This document shows positions 8,168-16,823 of a DNA stretch of 64,000 nt, in pieces (position 1 is the stretch's first letter; every line of letters begins with the position of its first letter). The notes under the pieces were generated by a model that worked only from the letters and a program-made list of their open reading frames with translations, did not search any database and was not told where the DNA came from. This DNA is from Clostridiales bacterium (GTDB lineage: Bacteria; Bacillota; Clostridia; Christensenellales; Aristaeellaceae). Both the position numbers and the translations under genes were made by a program. The stretch lies in NCBI GenBank assembly GCA_004556395.1, contig SFHK01000012.1, positions 13,742-77,741 on the forward strand. The letters run 5' to 3'.

Positions 8168-8359
8168 TCAGACCGCACGCTCCACCTTGCCGCTGCGCAG
8201 GCAGCGGGTGCATACGGACATGCGGGTCGCAGTTCCGTTCACAAGAACACGAACCTTCTGGGTGTTCGGAGCCCAGGTGCGGCGAGTCTTGCGATTGGAA
8301 TGGCTGACGTTATTTCCGTATACGATGCCCTTATGGCAGATTTCACAGAATTTGCCCAT
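8168..8359 (-). CDS. rpmB: 50S ribosomal protein L28
   Basis: 63-residue ribosomal protein of the large subunit. The sequence begins MGKFCEICHKG and contains the typical SNRKTRRTWAPN and RVLVNGT segments, with the CxxC pairs CEIC and CTRC that bind zinc in the Zn-containing form of L28. Length is normal for bacteria. AAGGAGGTG lies eight bases upstream of the ATG and a promoter with a perfect -10 lies at 8404-8432. It is divergent from the Asp23-FakA genes, an arrangement very common in Firmicutes. Confidence 0.97.
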   Translation of the reverse strand: MGKFCEICHKGIVYGNNVSHSNRKTRRTWAPNTQKVRVLVNGTATRMSVCTRCLRSGKVERAV

Positions 8360-8403
8360 CTCTCACACCTCCTTCAGGAGTTTGGCGCATCAAAACACTC
8401 GGT

Positions 8404-8432
8404 ATTATATCAGACTCCGCGCCAAAGTGCAA
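8404..8432 (-). promoter_or_regulatory. rpmB promoter
   Basis: On the minus strand TTGCAC (8427-8432) and TATAAT (8404-8409) are 17 bases apart. Confidence 0.8.
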
Positions 8433-8483
8433 GTGAATTTCGTATGAATTTCGAGTTTTCGTGTAAAAATACGGAGAAACAAG

Positions 8484-8512
8484 TTGCGCCGCGCGCGAAA
8501 AGGGGCTACAAT
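8484..8512 (+). promoter_or_regulatory. Upstream promoter P1 of the Asp23-fakA operon
   Basis: TTGCGC (8484-8489) and TACAAT (8507-8512) are 17 bases apart. The spacer starts CGCGCGCGAAAA, almost the same as in the second promoter 72 bases downstream. Confidence 0.7.
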
Positions 8513-8555
8513 AGCATGGGATGTGTTTTGAACGCCTTCCCTTTCGCGGACGCAC

Positions 8556-8584
8556 TTGCGCCCGCGCGCGAAAAATGCTATAAT
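8556..8584 (+). promoter_or_regulatory. Downstream promoter P2 of the Asp23-fakA operon
   Basis: TTGCGC (8556-8561) and TATAAT (8579-8584) are 17 bases apart. It repeats the P1 -35 and the GCGCGCGAAAA spacer, so the two look like a duplicated promoter. The 299-base gap 8360-8658 contains these promoters and the divergent rpmB promoter and nothing else that I can see. Confidence 0.8.
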
Positions 8585-8658
8585 AGTAACGGCGCAGCGT
8601 CTATCTGCGCGGCGCGGCAGGACGCCGTCGCCTCATTCCGGTCTTGGAGGTTTGAAAC

Positions 8659-9009
8659 ATGGACTGCAAGTTTACGACAGGTCTTGGACTTGTAACCGTC
8701 AATGAAGAAGTCATTCTAAAGGTGGCCGGTTATGCCGCGCTCGAATGTTACGGGATCGTGGGTATGGCCTCCAAGCGTACCACGGATGGAATCGTTCAGC
8801 TTCTGGGCATTGAAAACCTGGCGCGCGGCGTTCGCGTGCACATGGCGGACGACCACGTCGACGTGGATCTGTACATCATCGTTGAATACGGCATCTCCAT
8901 TTCCGCCGTAGCGGCCACCCTGATCGACACGGTGAAATATAAGGTCGAGCACCTGACAGGCGCGAAGGTCAGCAAGGTGAATGTCTCCGTGGAGGACATT
9001 CGCGTGTAA
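8659..9009 (+). CDS. Asp23/Gls24 family envelope stress protein (YloU-like)
   Basis: 116 residues with the family layout: an N-terminal strand (GLGLVTVNEEVILKVAGYAALE), the CYGIVGMA segment, and a C-terminal IDTVKYKVEHLTGAKVSKVNVSVEDI stretch typical of Asp23 proteins. These are small cytoplasmic or membrane-associated proteins linked to envelope homeostasis. It is followed by the FakA-like kinase and recG, the same order as yloU-yloV-recG in Bacillus. The start has TTGGAGG nine bases upstream, and two tandem promoters precede it. Confidence 0.93.
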   Translation: MDCKFTTGLGLVTVNEEVILKVAGYAALECYGIVGMASKRTTDGIVQLLGIENLARGVRVHMADDHVDVDLYIIVEYGISISAVAATLIDTVKYKVEHLTGAKVSKVNVSVEDIRV

Positions 9010-9066
9010 AATACGCGCGCCGCAGAAGAGCAGCAGGCTTGACCCGGCGGCGCTGGAGGAATGCAA

Positions 9067-10713
9067 ATGGTCTTGAAATCGATAGACGGAGGCATGCTGA
9101 AGGAAATGTATCTTTCGGGATGCGCTCTTCTGAATCAGAATCGCGAGGCGGTCGACGCCCTCAACGTATTCCCCGTTCCGGACGGAGATACCGGAACCAA
9201 CATGTCTCAGACGATGAACGCCGCGGTAAAGGAGCTGAACAGCCGGCCGTTTTCCAGCGTGTCGGATGTAGCCAGCGCCGCCGCCCGCGGTGCGCTGCGC
9301 GGCGCGCGCGGCAATTCCGGCGTTATTCTCAGCCAGATTCTTCGCGGCATCGCTTCCGCCCTTGAGGGACATGATGACATGGACGCCGCGCTGCTCGTGA
9401 AGGCGCTGCGCGCCGGCGCGCAAACGGCGTACAAGGCCGTCATGAAGCCCAAGGAGGGCACCATCCTCACCGTCGCACGCGTGATCGCCGAGGAGGTTGA
9501 ATCGCGCTTCACCGGCAAGGAGGACATCATCGAAATCTTCACCATCGCCGTAAAGAGCGGCGACGCCATTCTAAAGCGCACGCCGGACATGCTCCCCGTG
9601 CTGAAGCAGGCCGGCGTGGTGGATTCCGGCGGCAAAGGCCTGATGGTCATCTACTCCGGCTTCCTCTCCGCCCTCACCGGCTCGCCGGTTGAGAGCCTTG
9701 CCGAAGCGCCCAGCGCGCCGCTGCCCGGCGATTTTGTGGACGACCACGAGTCGCTGGAGGAAATCACCTTCGGCTATTGTACGGAATTCATCGTCTCCCA
9801 TCCCCGTCCGGACATCAAAAACGCCGACGTGACCCGTCTGCGCAAGCGTCTGGAACGCATCGGCGACTGCGTGCTGGTCATTTCCGACCTGTCGGTCGTG
9901 AAGGTGCATGTGCACACGAACGACCCGGGCAAGGCGCTGCAGATGGCGTTGGAGCTGGGCGAGCTGGATTCCATCAAAATCGACAACATGCTTGAGGAGC
10001 ACCGCGAGCGCGTGGCCAAGCAGGCCGCGGCGCAGGCGGCCGTAAAGAACGAAGAGAAGGAATACGGCATCATCGCCGTGGCGCTGGGCGACGGCTTCTC
10101 GGAAATCTTCAAGGGACTGAATATCGACAAGATCGTGGACGGTGGCCAGACGATGAACCCGAGCATCGACGAGATCAAGCAGGCCATCGATTCCACGAAC
10201 GCCAAGAACGTGTTCGTGCTGCCGAACAACACCAACATCATCCTCGCCGCGCAGCAGGCCGCCGGGCTGACGGACAGAAACGTCATGGTGCTGCCCACCA
10301 AGTCGGTGCCCATGGGCATTTCGGCCGCGATCGCCTTCTCGCCCGACGCGACGCCGGAGGAGAATCTTTCCGAAATGAACGCCGCGGCGGAGCGCGTGCA
10401 CACCGCCTCCATCACCTACGCCGTGCGCGACACGGTGTTCGACGGCCGCGAAATTCACGCCAACGACATCATGGGCATGGTGGACAACCGCATCCGCGTG
10501 CTCGGCTCCGACGTGCACGACGTGGCGCTTGAGGTCGTGGATGGCATGGTGACGGACGAGAGCAGCGTCATCACCGTGTATTACGGAAGCGACATTGCGG
10601 AGGACAAGGGCGCGGAGCTGGTTTCCGAACTGGAAGCCAAGTATCCCGACTGCGAGGTCGACCTGCAGAAGGGCGGACAGCCGCTGTACTACTACCTGAT
10701 CTCCGTGGAATAA
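9067..10713 (+). CDS. fakA: DAK2-domain fatty acid kinase subunit FakA-like (YloV)
   Basis: 548 residues. The N-terminal DhaL-type nucleotide-binding domain carries FPVPDGDTGTNM, which coordinates Mg-ATP, followed by GARGNSGVILSQI. The middle and C-terminal parts match YloV/FakA (HTNDPGKALQMALELG, then FVLPNNTNIILAAQQAA). FakA phosphorylates fatty acids presented by FakB proteins, feeding exogenous or recycled acyl chains into phospholipid synthesis. No FakB is encoded nearby. I prefer ATG 9067 to 9061 because GGAGGA abuts 9061 but lies six bases before 9067. It is co-transcribed with the Asp23 gene. Confidence 0.92.
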   Translation: MVLKSIDGGMLKEMYLSGCALLNQNREAVDALNVFPVPDGDTGTNMSQTMNAAVKELNSRPFSSVSDVASAAARGALRGARGNSGVILSQILRGIASALEGHDDMDAALLVKALRAGAQTAYKAVMKPKEGTILTVARVIAEEVESRFTGKEDIIEIFTIAVKSGDAILKRTPDMLPVLKQAGVVDSGGKGLMVIYSGFLSALTGSPVESLAEAPSAPLPGDFVDDHESLEEITFGYCTEFIVSHPRPDIKNADVTRLRKRLERIGDCVLVISDLSVVKVHVHTNDPGKALQMALELGELDSIKIDNMLEEHRERVAKQAAAQAAVKNEEKEYGIIAVALGDGFSEIFKGLNIDKIVDGGQTMNPSIDEIKQAIDSTNAKNVFVLPNNTNIILAAQQAAGLTDRNVMVLPTKSVPMGISAAIAFSPDATPEENLSEMNAAAERVHTASITYAVRDTVFDGREIHANDIMGMVDNRIRVLGSDVHDVALEVVDGMVTDESSVITVYYGSDIAEDKGAELVSELEAKYPDCEVDLQKGGQPLYYYLISVE

Positions 10714-10759
10714 CGCGTTACATGCCGGGCGACGGCTTCCCGGAACAAACAACAGCTTT

Positions 10760-10794
10760 GGACGTTTTCGGCATGGCTCGAAAACGTCCTTTTT
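10760..10794 (+). terminator. Terminator after fakA
   Basis: GGACGTTTTCG (10760-10770) pairs perfectly with CGAAAACGTCC (10779-10789) and is followed by TTTTT. It lies only 14 bases before the recG start codon, so recG is reached only by read-through or by a promoter inside the hairpin region. Confidence 0.85.
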
Positions 10795-10807
10795 CAGGCG
10801 GTGCCAC

Positions 10808-12814
10808 ATGACAAACACCGGACTTACCAGCATTAAGGGGCTCGGCCCCAAGCGCGTGGAAGCGCTGAAGCTCGCCGGAATCCAGACGGCGCAGGACTTT
10901 CTGTATTACCTGCCGCGCGAATACCGCGACCTGACGCGCATCACGCCGCTGTGCGAGCTGCGCGTCGGCGAGCCGTGCGCCATGCGCGTATGCGTCGCCA
11001 CTCCGGCCGCGACGGTTCGCGCGGGCGGCGTAATCCTCACCCGCGCCACCGTTTCCGACGGCACCGAGGCGCTGCCCGCCGTGTGGTTTAATCAGCCGTG
11101 GCTGCGGGAGCAGCTGAAGGTCGGACGCGAGCTGCTTCTGTACGGGCACAGCGAGGTCAAAAACGGGCGGATGCAGATTTCCTGCCCCTCCATTGAAACG
11201 GAGCAGGGACTGGTTCCCGTCTACAAACCGATTCCCGGCATGCCCGCGAAAATGCTTCGAAGCGTCATCGCCGAAATTCTGGACAAAACCGCCCGCGACG
11301 AAGACCCGCTGCCCGAAGCCATTCGCGAGCGCTTCGGACTTCTGACGCTGAACGACGCGCTGCGCGGCGCGCATTTTCCGTCCTCCGCGGAGCGGCTGCG
11401 CGCGGCGCTGCACCGGCTGTCGTTCGAAAACCTGCTCCTGTTTCAGCTGGCCGTCGGCGTAATGCGCGAGCACGTGCGCGCGGGCACGGCCATTCCGTCT
11501 GGCGCTGACGACGAAGCCGCCTACTGGCGCGCGCTCCCCTTCCCGCCCACGGGCGCGCAAAGGCGCGTGCTGCACGAAATCGCCGCCGATATGGCCGGAA
11601 CGAACGCCATGGCGCGACTGGTGCAGGGCGACGTGGGCTGCGGAAAGACCGCCGTCGCGTTCGGCGCGATTTATCTCGCCGCGCGCGCGGGCTGGCAGAG
11701 CGCCATGATGGCGCCGACGGAGATTCTGGCCGCGCAGCACTATGAAAGCGCGCGGGCGCAGCTGGAGCCGCTGGGCATATCCTGCGGGCTTCTGACGGGC
11801 AGCATGACGCAGAAGGCGCACCGGCTGGCGCGCGAAAACCTCGCGTCCGGCGAATGGACGTGCGTGTTCGGCACGCACGCGCTGATCACCGAGGAGGTCG
11901 CTTACGCGCATCTGGGTCTCGTAATCACGGACGAGCAGCACCGTTTCGGCGTGCGTCAGCGCTTGCTATTAAGTCAGAAGGGCGAAAATCCGAACGTGCT
12001 CGTCATGTCCGCCACGCCGATCCCGCGCACGCTGTCGCTGATTCTCTATGGCGACCTCGACCTTTCCGTCATCGACGAGCTTCCGCCGGGACGGCAGCCC
12101 GTGAAAACGCGCATCGTGCCGGAGCGAAAGCGGCAGGATATGTACGGCTTCATCCGAAACGAGGTCATAAAGGGGCGGCAGGTCTATTTCGTCTGCCCGC
12201 TGGTGGAGGATTCCGAGGTGGTCGACGCGCAGAGCGCCGAGCTGCTTTTTGAAAGCCTGCGCGACGAGGCCTTCCCCGACCTGCGCGTTCTGCTGGCGCA
12301 CGGAAAGATGCGTTCAAAGGAAAAGGACGAAGCCGTGGAGCGCTTCCGCCGCGGCGAAGCGGACATTCTGGTCTCCACGACGGTGATCGAGGTGGGCGTG
12401 AACGTCCCGAACGCCACGGTAATGGTCATCGAAAACGCCGAGCGCTTCGGCCTTGCCCAGCTGCATCAGCTGCGCGGGCGCGTGGGGCGCGGCACGGACG
12501 AAGCGTGGTGCTTCCTGATGGCGAACCGCTCCGAGAAGCTCAAAATCATGACCGAGACGAACGACGGCTTCCGCATCGCCGAAAAGGATCTGGAGCTGCG
12601 CGGGCCCGGCGACATGTTCGGAACGCGTCAGTCCGGCGCGCTGGCCGAGGGAATCTCCGACGCGCTGGCCGACGCGCAGACGCTGAAGATCACCCACGAG
12701 CTGGCGCGCGAGGTTTTGCGCGCGGACGACGAAAACGCCGAAAGGAAAGCGCTTCTGCGCATGGCGCGGGCGTGGCTTGCGCGCAGGGGCGAAATCGCGC
12801 TGGCAATGAACTGA
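10808..12814 (+). CDS. recG: ATP-dependent DNA helicase RecG
   Basis: 668 residues, close to the usual 680. The N-terminal wedge/OB domain is followed by the superfamily 2 helicase core with Walker A GDVGCGKT, the DEQH box (Walker B), SATPIPRT (motif III), and motif VI in QLHQLRGRVGRG. RecG remodels stalled replication forks and Holliday junctions. The gene opens with a helix-hairpin-helix-like segment (ISTIKGLGPKR type). It follows yloU-yloV as in other Firmicutes, but a strong terminator lies just in front of it. Confidence 0.97.
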   Translation: MTNTGLTSIKGLGPKRVEALKLAGIQTAQDFLYYLPREYRDLTRITPLCELRVGEPCAMRVCVATPAATVRAGGVILTRATVSDGTEALPAVWFNQPWLREQLKVGRELLLYGHSEVKNGRMQISCPSIETEQGLVPVYKPIPGMPAKMLRSVIAEILDKTARDEDPLPEAIRERFGLLTLNDALRGAHFPSSAERLRAALHRLSFENLLLFQLAVGVMREHVRAGTAIPSGADDEAAYWRALPFPPTGAQRRVLHEIAADMAGTNAMARLVQGDVGCGKTAVAFGAIYLAARAGWQSAMMAPTEILAAQHYESARAQLEPLGISCGLLTGSMTQKAHRLARENLASGEWTCVFGTHALITEEVAYAHLGLVITDEQHRFGVRQRLLLSQKGENPNVLVMSATPIPRTLSLILYGDLDLSVIDELPPGRQPVKTRIVPERKRQDMYGFIRNEVIKGRQVYFVCPLVEDSEVVDAQSAELLFESLRDEAFPDLRVLLAHGKMRSKEKDEAVERFRRGEADILVSTTVIEVGVNVPNATVMVIENAERFGLAQLHQLRGRVGRGTDEAWCFLMANRSEKLKIMTETNDGFRIAEKDLELRGPGDMFGTRQSGALAEGISDALADAQTLKITHELAREVLRADDENAERKALLRMARAWLARRGEIALAMN

Positions 12815-12879
12815 TTTTTCCAGTCTAAAATCCATGCGAAAGGCCACACTACCCACAGATCGAACGGGAGGTGACGGAC

Positions 12880-13095
12880 TTGAGCTCGAAAAACCGTTCC
12901 GGCAGACCGGAGACCGCGGACGCGCTGGATCAGCTGAAGCAGGAAACGGCCCGCGAATTGGGTATCAATCTGAATCGCGCGCCGGGCGAAAAGCTGTCCG
13001 CGCAGGATGCCGGCAGAGTCGGCGGCCAGATGGTAAGAAAGCTGATACGGGAATACGAGAAAGCGAACCGCCGCCCGGATCGATCGGAAGATTGA
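12880..13095 (+). CDS. Small acid-soluble spore protein, alpha/beta type
   Basis: 71 residues that coat and protect DNA in the spore. The family signatures are visible: LKQETARELGI (site of the germination protease) and LSAQDAGRVGGQMVRKLI. I take TTG at 12880 as the start because GGGAGGTGA ends five bases before it; the in-frame GTG at 12871 lies inside that Shine-Dalgarno sequence. It is followed by a second spore protein gene 16 bases downstream. Its N- and C-termini are more basic and divergent than in the classical SspA/B proteins. Confidence 0.9.
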   Translation: MSSKNRSGRPETADALDQLKQETARELGINLNRAPGEKLSAQDAGRVGGQMVRKLIREYEKANRRPDRSED

Positions 13096-13111
13096 GAGGA
13101 GTGTGTGTTCC

Positions 13112-13318
13112 ATGTCCAGCAAGAATTCGAATCGAATCAATGTTCCCGAAGCCCGCAAAGCGATGTCCAACATGAAGCACGAAGTCGCCAGCGAACTTGG
13201 CATCACCCTGAGCGAGGGCTACAACGGCAACATCGCCGCCAAGGACGCCGGCCACATCGGCGGCAACATGGTGAAGAAGATGATCGAAGCGCAGGAGCGC
13301 TCGATGAGCGGCAAGTAA
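13112..13318 (+). CDS. Small acid-soluble spore protein, alpha/beta type
   Basis: 68 residues. MKHEVASELGI contains the germination-protease cleavage region and NIAAKDAGHIGGNMVKKMIE is the conserved C-terminal DNA-binding motif. The ATG at 13112 is preceded by AGAGGAG at about ten bases. It is paired with the spore protein gene just upstream, and the pair ends at a strong terminator. Together they show that the organism, or a recent ancestor, forms endospores. Confidence 0.95.
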   Translation: MSSKNSNRINVPEARKAMSNMKHEVASELGITLSEGYNGNIAAKDAGHIGGNMVKKMIEAQERSMSGK

Positions 13319-13345
13319 TCAACCCGCATTCCTTACAATAGCATG

Positions 13346-13378
13346 TGCCTCCCGTCGTTCGGCGGGAGGCATGATTTT
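13346..13378 (+). terminator. Terminator of the spore protein genes
   Basis: TGCCTCCCG (13346-13354) pairs with CGGGAGGCA (13363-13371), followed by TGATTTTT. Confidence 0.85.
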
Positions 13379-13390
13379 TCAGAAACGCTC

Positions 13391-13419
13391 TTGACAAATA
13401 CCGGAAGAGCCGATATAAT
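13391..13419 (+). promoter_or_regulatory. Promoter of the hisS-aspS operon
   Basis: TTGACA (13391-13396) and TATAAT (13414-13419) with a 17-base spacer, both perfect. It drives the T-box leader. Confidence 0.92.
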
Positions 13420-13425
13420 CGCAGA

Positions 13426-13660
13426 GTAAGAGGATATGGGTCTTGACCGGGAAGAGTACCCGTTTTCCCCGCCAAAGAGAGGGCGCGCATGGTGAAAGCG
13501 CCCGCGGCGGAAGGCGGCGAACGACGCCCCGCGAGCCTCCGCGGAAAACCGCGGCGCGTCCCGGCGATAACGGGATTGAGATGGACGGAGAATCCGTTCA
13601 ATCAGGGTGGCAACGCGAAACGGCCTTTCGCCCCTGCGCGGGGTGAAAGGCTTTATTTCT
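13426..13660 (+). promoter_or_regulatory. T-box leader (tRNA-sensing riboswitch) of hisS-aspS, probable Asp specifier
   Basis: The leader shows the T-box hallmarks in order. Stem I has the AGAGTA loop-E side at 13453-13458, the AGAGA/GGTGAAAG distal region at about 13477-13500, and a 3' specifier-loop side GAACGACGC at about 13519-13527. The T-box sequence AGGGTGGCAACGCG is at 13604-13617. The terminator pairs GCCTTTCGCCCC (13623-13634) with GGGGTGAAAGGC (13640-13651) and ends in TTTATTTC. Uncharged cognate tRNA should stabilise the antiterminator and switch on the synthetases. The best specifier triplet is GAC (13523-13525), aspartate; no His codon lies in that loop. My hand fold of stem I is approximate. 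Confidence 0.92.
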
Positions 13661-13683
13661 ATCTTTGAGGAGGAACGAATCAC

Positions 13684-14943
13684 ATGCTTACACAGGCGCC
13701 CAAGGGAACGCAGGATATGCTTCCGAAAGACAGTCATCGCTGGCACAAAATCGAAGAGACGATGCGCAGCGTATGTCATCTGGCCGGATACCGCGAAATC
13801 CGTACGCCCGTGTTCGAGCATACGGAGCTGTTTCAGCGCGGCGTGGGCGACACGACGGACGTCGTTCAGAAGGAAATGTACACCTTTACCGACAAGGGCA
13901 ACCGCTCCATCACGCTGAAGCCCGAGGGAACTGCGGGCGCGGCGCGCGCCATGATCGAAGCGCATCTGTACGCCGAGCCGCTGCCGCAGAAGATGTACTA
14001 CGTCTCCTGCCCCGTATTCCGCTACGAGAAGCCGCAGAGCGGCCGTCTGCGCGAGCATCATCAGCTGGGCGTCGAGGTGTTCGGCGCAAAGGACGCAAGC
14101 GTCGACGCGGAAATCATCCGTCTGGCAATGGACGTGCTCGAGGGCGTGGGCGTGACGGGTCTTTCGCTGAACATCAACTCCATCGGCTGCCCCACCTGCC
14201 GCAAGGCGTATAACGACGCGCTGAAGGCGTTCCTCGCCCCCATCCTGCCGGAGCTGTGCGAGACCTGCCGCGGCCGCTACGACCGCAACCCCATGCGCAT
14301 TCTGGACTGCAAGGAAGCCAGGTGCAAGGCGCTGGTGAAGGACGCGCCCGCGATGCTGGACATGCTGTGCGACGACTGCAAGGCGCACTTTGAGTCGCTC
14401 AAGCGCTACCTGACCGGTCTGGGACTCGACTACACCGTGGACAAGGGCATCGTGCGCGGTCTGGATTATTACACCAAGACGGTCTTTGAGATCATCACCA
14501 AAACGCCGGACGGCGGCGAGCTGACCGTGTGCGGCGGCGGCCGGTACGACGGCCTTGTTGGGCAGCTGGGCGGCCCGGAAATGTGCGGCATCGGTTTTGG
14601 CATGGGCGTGGAGCGAATCATCATGGTTCAGGACATGCTCGGCTATAAGGACGACGCGCCGGCGCTGGTGGACGCGTTCGTAGTCACGATGGGCGACGAA
14701 GCCCGCGTCGAGGGCGAAAAGGTCGTGCGCGAGCTGCGGCTTGCCGGCATTCCCGCCGACCTCGACCACTGCGCGCGCAGCATGAAAGCGCAGTTCAAGT
14801 ACGCCGACAAGATCGGCGCGCGCCGCGTGCTGGTCATCGCGGGCGACGAGCTGGCCGCGGGCGTGGTGAAAATCCGCGATATGCAAAGCGGCACGGAAAC
14901 CACCGTGGCGCGAAATGACGTTGTGTCTTCAATCAAAGGATAA
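13684..14943 (+). CDS. hisS: Histidyl-tRNA synthetase
   Basis: 419-residue class II synthetase that charges tRNA-His. It begins with the HisRS N-terminal APKGTQDMLP, has motif 2 (YYVSCPVFRYEKPQSGRLRE, here with the characteristic QLGVEVFG following), the histidine-specific GLDYYTKTVFEI loop and the GGGRYDGLVGQLGG box. The C-terminal anticodon-binding domain begins near residue 320. The start has GGAGG at suitable spacing. It lies under T-box control with aspS downstream, the classical Firmicutes arrangement. Confidence 0.97.
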   Translation: MLTQAPKGTQDMLPKDSHRWHKIEETMRSVCHLAGYREIRTPVFEHTELFQRGVGDTTDVVQKEMYTFTDKGNRSITLKPEGTAGAARAMIEAHLYAEPLPQKMYYVSCPVFRYEKPQSGRLREHHQLGVEVFGAKDASVDAEIIRLAMDVLEGVGVTGLSLNINSIGCPTCRKAYNDALKAFLAPILPELCETCRGRYDRNPMRILDCKEARCKALVKDAPAMLDMLCDDCKAHFESLKRYLTGLGLDYTVDKGIVRGLDYYTKTVFEIITKTPDGGELTVCGGGRYDGLVGQLGGPEMCGIGFGMGVERIIMVQDMLGYKDDAPALVDAFVVTMGDEARVEGEKVVRELRLAGIPADLDHCARSMKAQFKYADKIGARRVLVIAGDELAAGVVKIRDMQSGTETTVARNDVVSSIKG

Positions 14944-14963
14944 ACATACAGGAGGAATCGACC

Positions 14964-16727
14964 ATGTTTCAGTCCCGAACCCACACCTGCGGCGAGCTGC
15001 GGCTTGCGAACGCCGGTGAAAAGGTAACCATCGTCGGCTGGATGGAAAACGTGCGCGAAGTCGGCAGCACGCTGGCCTTCGTGGTTCTTCGCGATTTCTA
15101 CGGCACCACGCAGGTCGTCGTGGAAAACAACGAGGAAGTCATGAAAACGATCAAATCGCTGAACTGCGAAAGCACCATTTCCGTCACCGGCACGGTGCGC
15201 GAGCGCTCCAGCAAGAACACGAAAATCCCCACCGGCGAAATCGAAGTGGTTCCGGAGTCGGTCGAGGTGCTCGGCCGCTGCATCTACAACGAGCTGCCCT
15301 TCGAGATCAACCGCTCCCGCGAAGCCGATGAAAACGCTCGTCTACGCTATCGCTTCCTCGACCTGCGCAACCCGGCCGTGAAAAAGAACATCGTGCTGCG
15401 CTGCCAGGTTGTCGCGGCGCTGCGCCGTTCGATGACCGAGCACGGCTTCCTTGAGATCACCACCCCCATCCTCACCTGCTCCTCGCCCGAGGGCGCGCGC
15501 GACTATCTGGTGCCCTCCCGCCTGAACCCGGGCAAGTTCTACGCCCTGCCGCAGGCGCCGCAGCAGTTCAAGCAGCTTCTGATGACCTCCGGCTTCGACC
15601 GCTATTTCCAGATCGCGCCGTGCTTCCGCGACGAGGACGCGCGCGCCGACCGCTCCCCCGGCGAGTTCTATCAGCTGGATATGGAAATGGCGTTCGCCGG
15701 ACAGGAAGACGTGTTCGCCGTGATCGAGGACGTGTTCCCGCCCATCTTCTCCGAGTACGGCAAGTACTCCGTCGCGTCGAAGGCGCCGTTCAAGCGCATC
15801 AAGTATAACGACGCCATGGAGCGCTACGGCTCCGACAAGCCCGACCTGCGCATCAGCCTTGTGGTGGACGACGTGACCCAGCTTTCGCAGGGCATCGGCT
15901 TTGAGGCCTTCGACGGCAGCGTGGTCAAGGCCATCGTCGCGCCCGGCTTCGACAAGCCGCGCAAGTTCATCGACGGCCTGTGCAATGACGTGCTCGCCGC
16001 CACCGAAAACAAGTGCTACTGGTTCAAGGTAAACGACGATATGTCCTTCGCGGGCGGCGTGGCGAAGTTCTTTGCCGCGAAGCACGACGAGGTCGTGAGC
16101 GCGCTGAACCTTCAGCCCGGCGCGTGCGTGTTCCTGTGCGCGGGCAAGAAGCTGATTGCGCAAAAGACCGCGGGCGTGATTCGCAAGACCGTCGGCAACG
16201 CCGTCGAGCAGTATATCGACCGCGAGCGCTATGAGTTCTGCTGGATCGTCGACTTCCCGATGTACGAAATCGGCGAGGAATCCGGCCAGCTGGAATTCTG
16301 CCACAACCCCTTCTCCATGCCCAACGGCGGCATGAAGGCGCTGGAAGAGAAGGATCCGCTGGAGATTTCCGCCTTCCAGTACGATCTGGTCTGCAACGGC
16401 GTGGAGCTTTCCTCCGGCGCTGTCCGCAACCACGATCCCGAAATCATGATCAAGGCGTTTGAGCTGGTGGGTCTGGGCGAGGCCGACGTGAAGGCCAAGT
16501 TCCCGGCCATGTACAACGCGTTCTGCTACGGCGCGCCGCCGCATGCCGGCATCGCGCCGGGCGTAGACCGCATGGTCATGCTGATGGCGGGCGAGGAATC
16601 GATCCGCGAGATCATCCCCTTCCCCATGAACAAGAACGCGCAGGATCTGATGATGGGCGCGCCGTCCGAGGTCGATCCTAAGCAGCTTGCGGACGTACAC
16701 ATCGCCATCGTCAAGCCCGAGAAATAA
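14964..16727 (+). CDS. aspS: Aspartyl-tRNA synthetase
   Basis: 587 residues, the normal size of bacterial AspRS. The N-terminal OB-fold (TCGELRLANAGEKVTIVGWM) binds the anticodon; class II motifs follow, including YALPQAPQQFKQLLM, FRDEDARADRSPGEFYQLD and the C-terminal PPHAGIAPGVDRMVMLM (motif 3). The bacterial GAD insertion lies between about 290 and 420. It is 20 bases downstream of hisS with its own AGGAGG site. Whether it is discriminating or also charges tRNA-Asn cannot be told here. Confidence 0.97.
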   Translation: MFQSRTHTCGELRLANAGEKVTIVGWMENVREVGSTLAFVVLRDFYGTTQVVVENNEEVMKTIKSLNCESTISVTGTVRERSSKNTKIPTGEIEVVPESVEVLGRCIYNELPFEINRSREADENARLRYRFLDLRNPAVKKNIVLRCQVVAALRRSMTEHGFLEITTPILTCSSPEGARDYLVPSRLNPGKFYALPQAPQQFKQLLMTSGFDRYFQIAPCFRDEDARADRSPGEFYQLDMEMAFAGQEDVFAVIEDVFPPIFSEYGKYSVASKAPFKRIKYNDAMERYGSDKPDLRISLVVDDVTQLSQGIGFEAFDGSVVKAIVAPGFDKPRKFIDGLCNDVLAATENKCYWFKVNDDMSFAGGVAKFFAAKHDEVVSALNLQPGACVFLCAGKKLIAQKTAGVIRKTVGNAVEQYIDRERYEFCWIVDFPMYEIGEESGQLEFCHNPFSMPNGGMKALEEKDPLEISAFQYDLVCNGVELSSGAVRNHDPEIMIKAFELVGLGEADVKAKFPAMYNAFCYGAPPHAGIAPGVDRMVMLMAGEESIREIIPFPMNKNAQDLMMGAPSEVDPKQLADVHIAIVKPEK

Positions 16728-16736
16728 TTCCGCTTC

Positions 16737-16776
16737 GAAGGAAGCTGTTGCACCGTTTCGTGTAGCAGCTTTCTTC
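16737..16776 (+). terminator. Terminator of hisS-aspS
   Basis: GAAGGAAGCTG (16737-16747) pairs with CAGCTTTCTTC (16766-16776), with the stem continuing through TTGCAC/GTGTAG. The T-rich part is inside the right arm, so it is moderate. Confidence 0.65.
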
Positions 16777-16823
16777 GCGCAAGCCCTCGCAAGCAAGCCT
16801 TCATTGAAAGGAGCCTTCCCGTC

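Noticed and set aside
12871..12879. GTG at 12871 as start of the first spore protein
   Set aside because: That GTG lies within the Shine-Dalgarno sequence GGGAGGTGA; TTG at 12880 has proper spacing.
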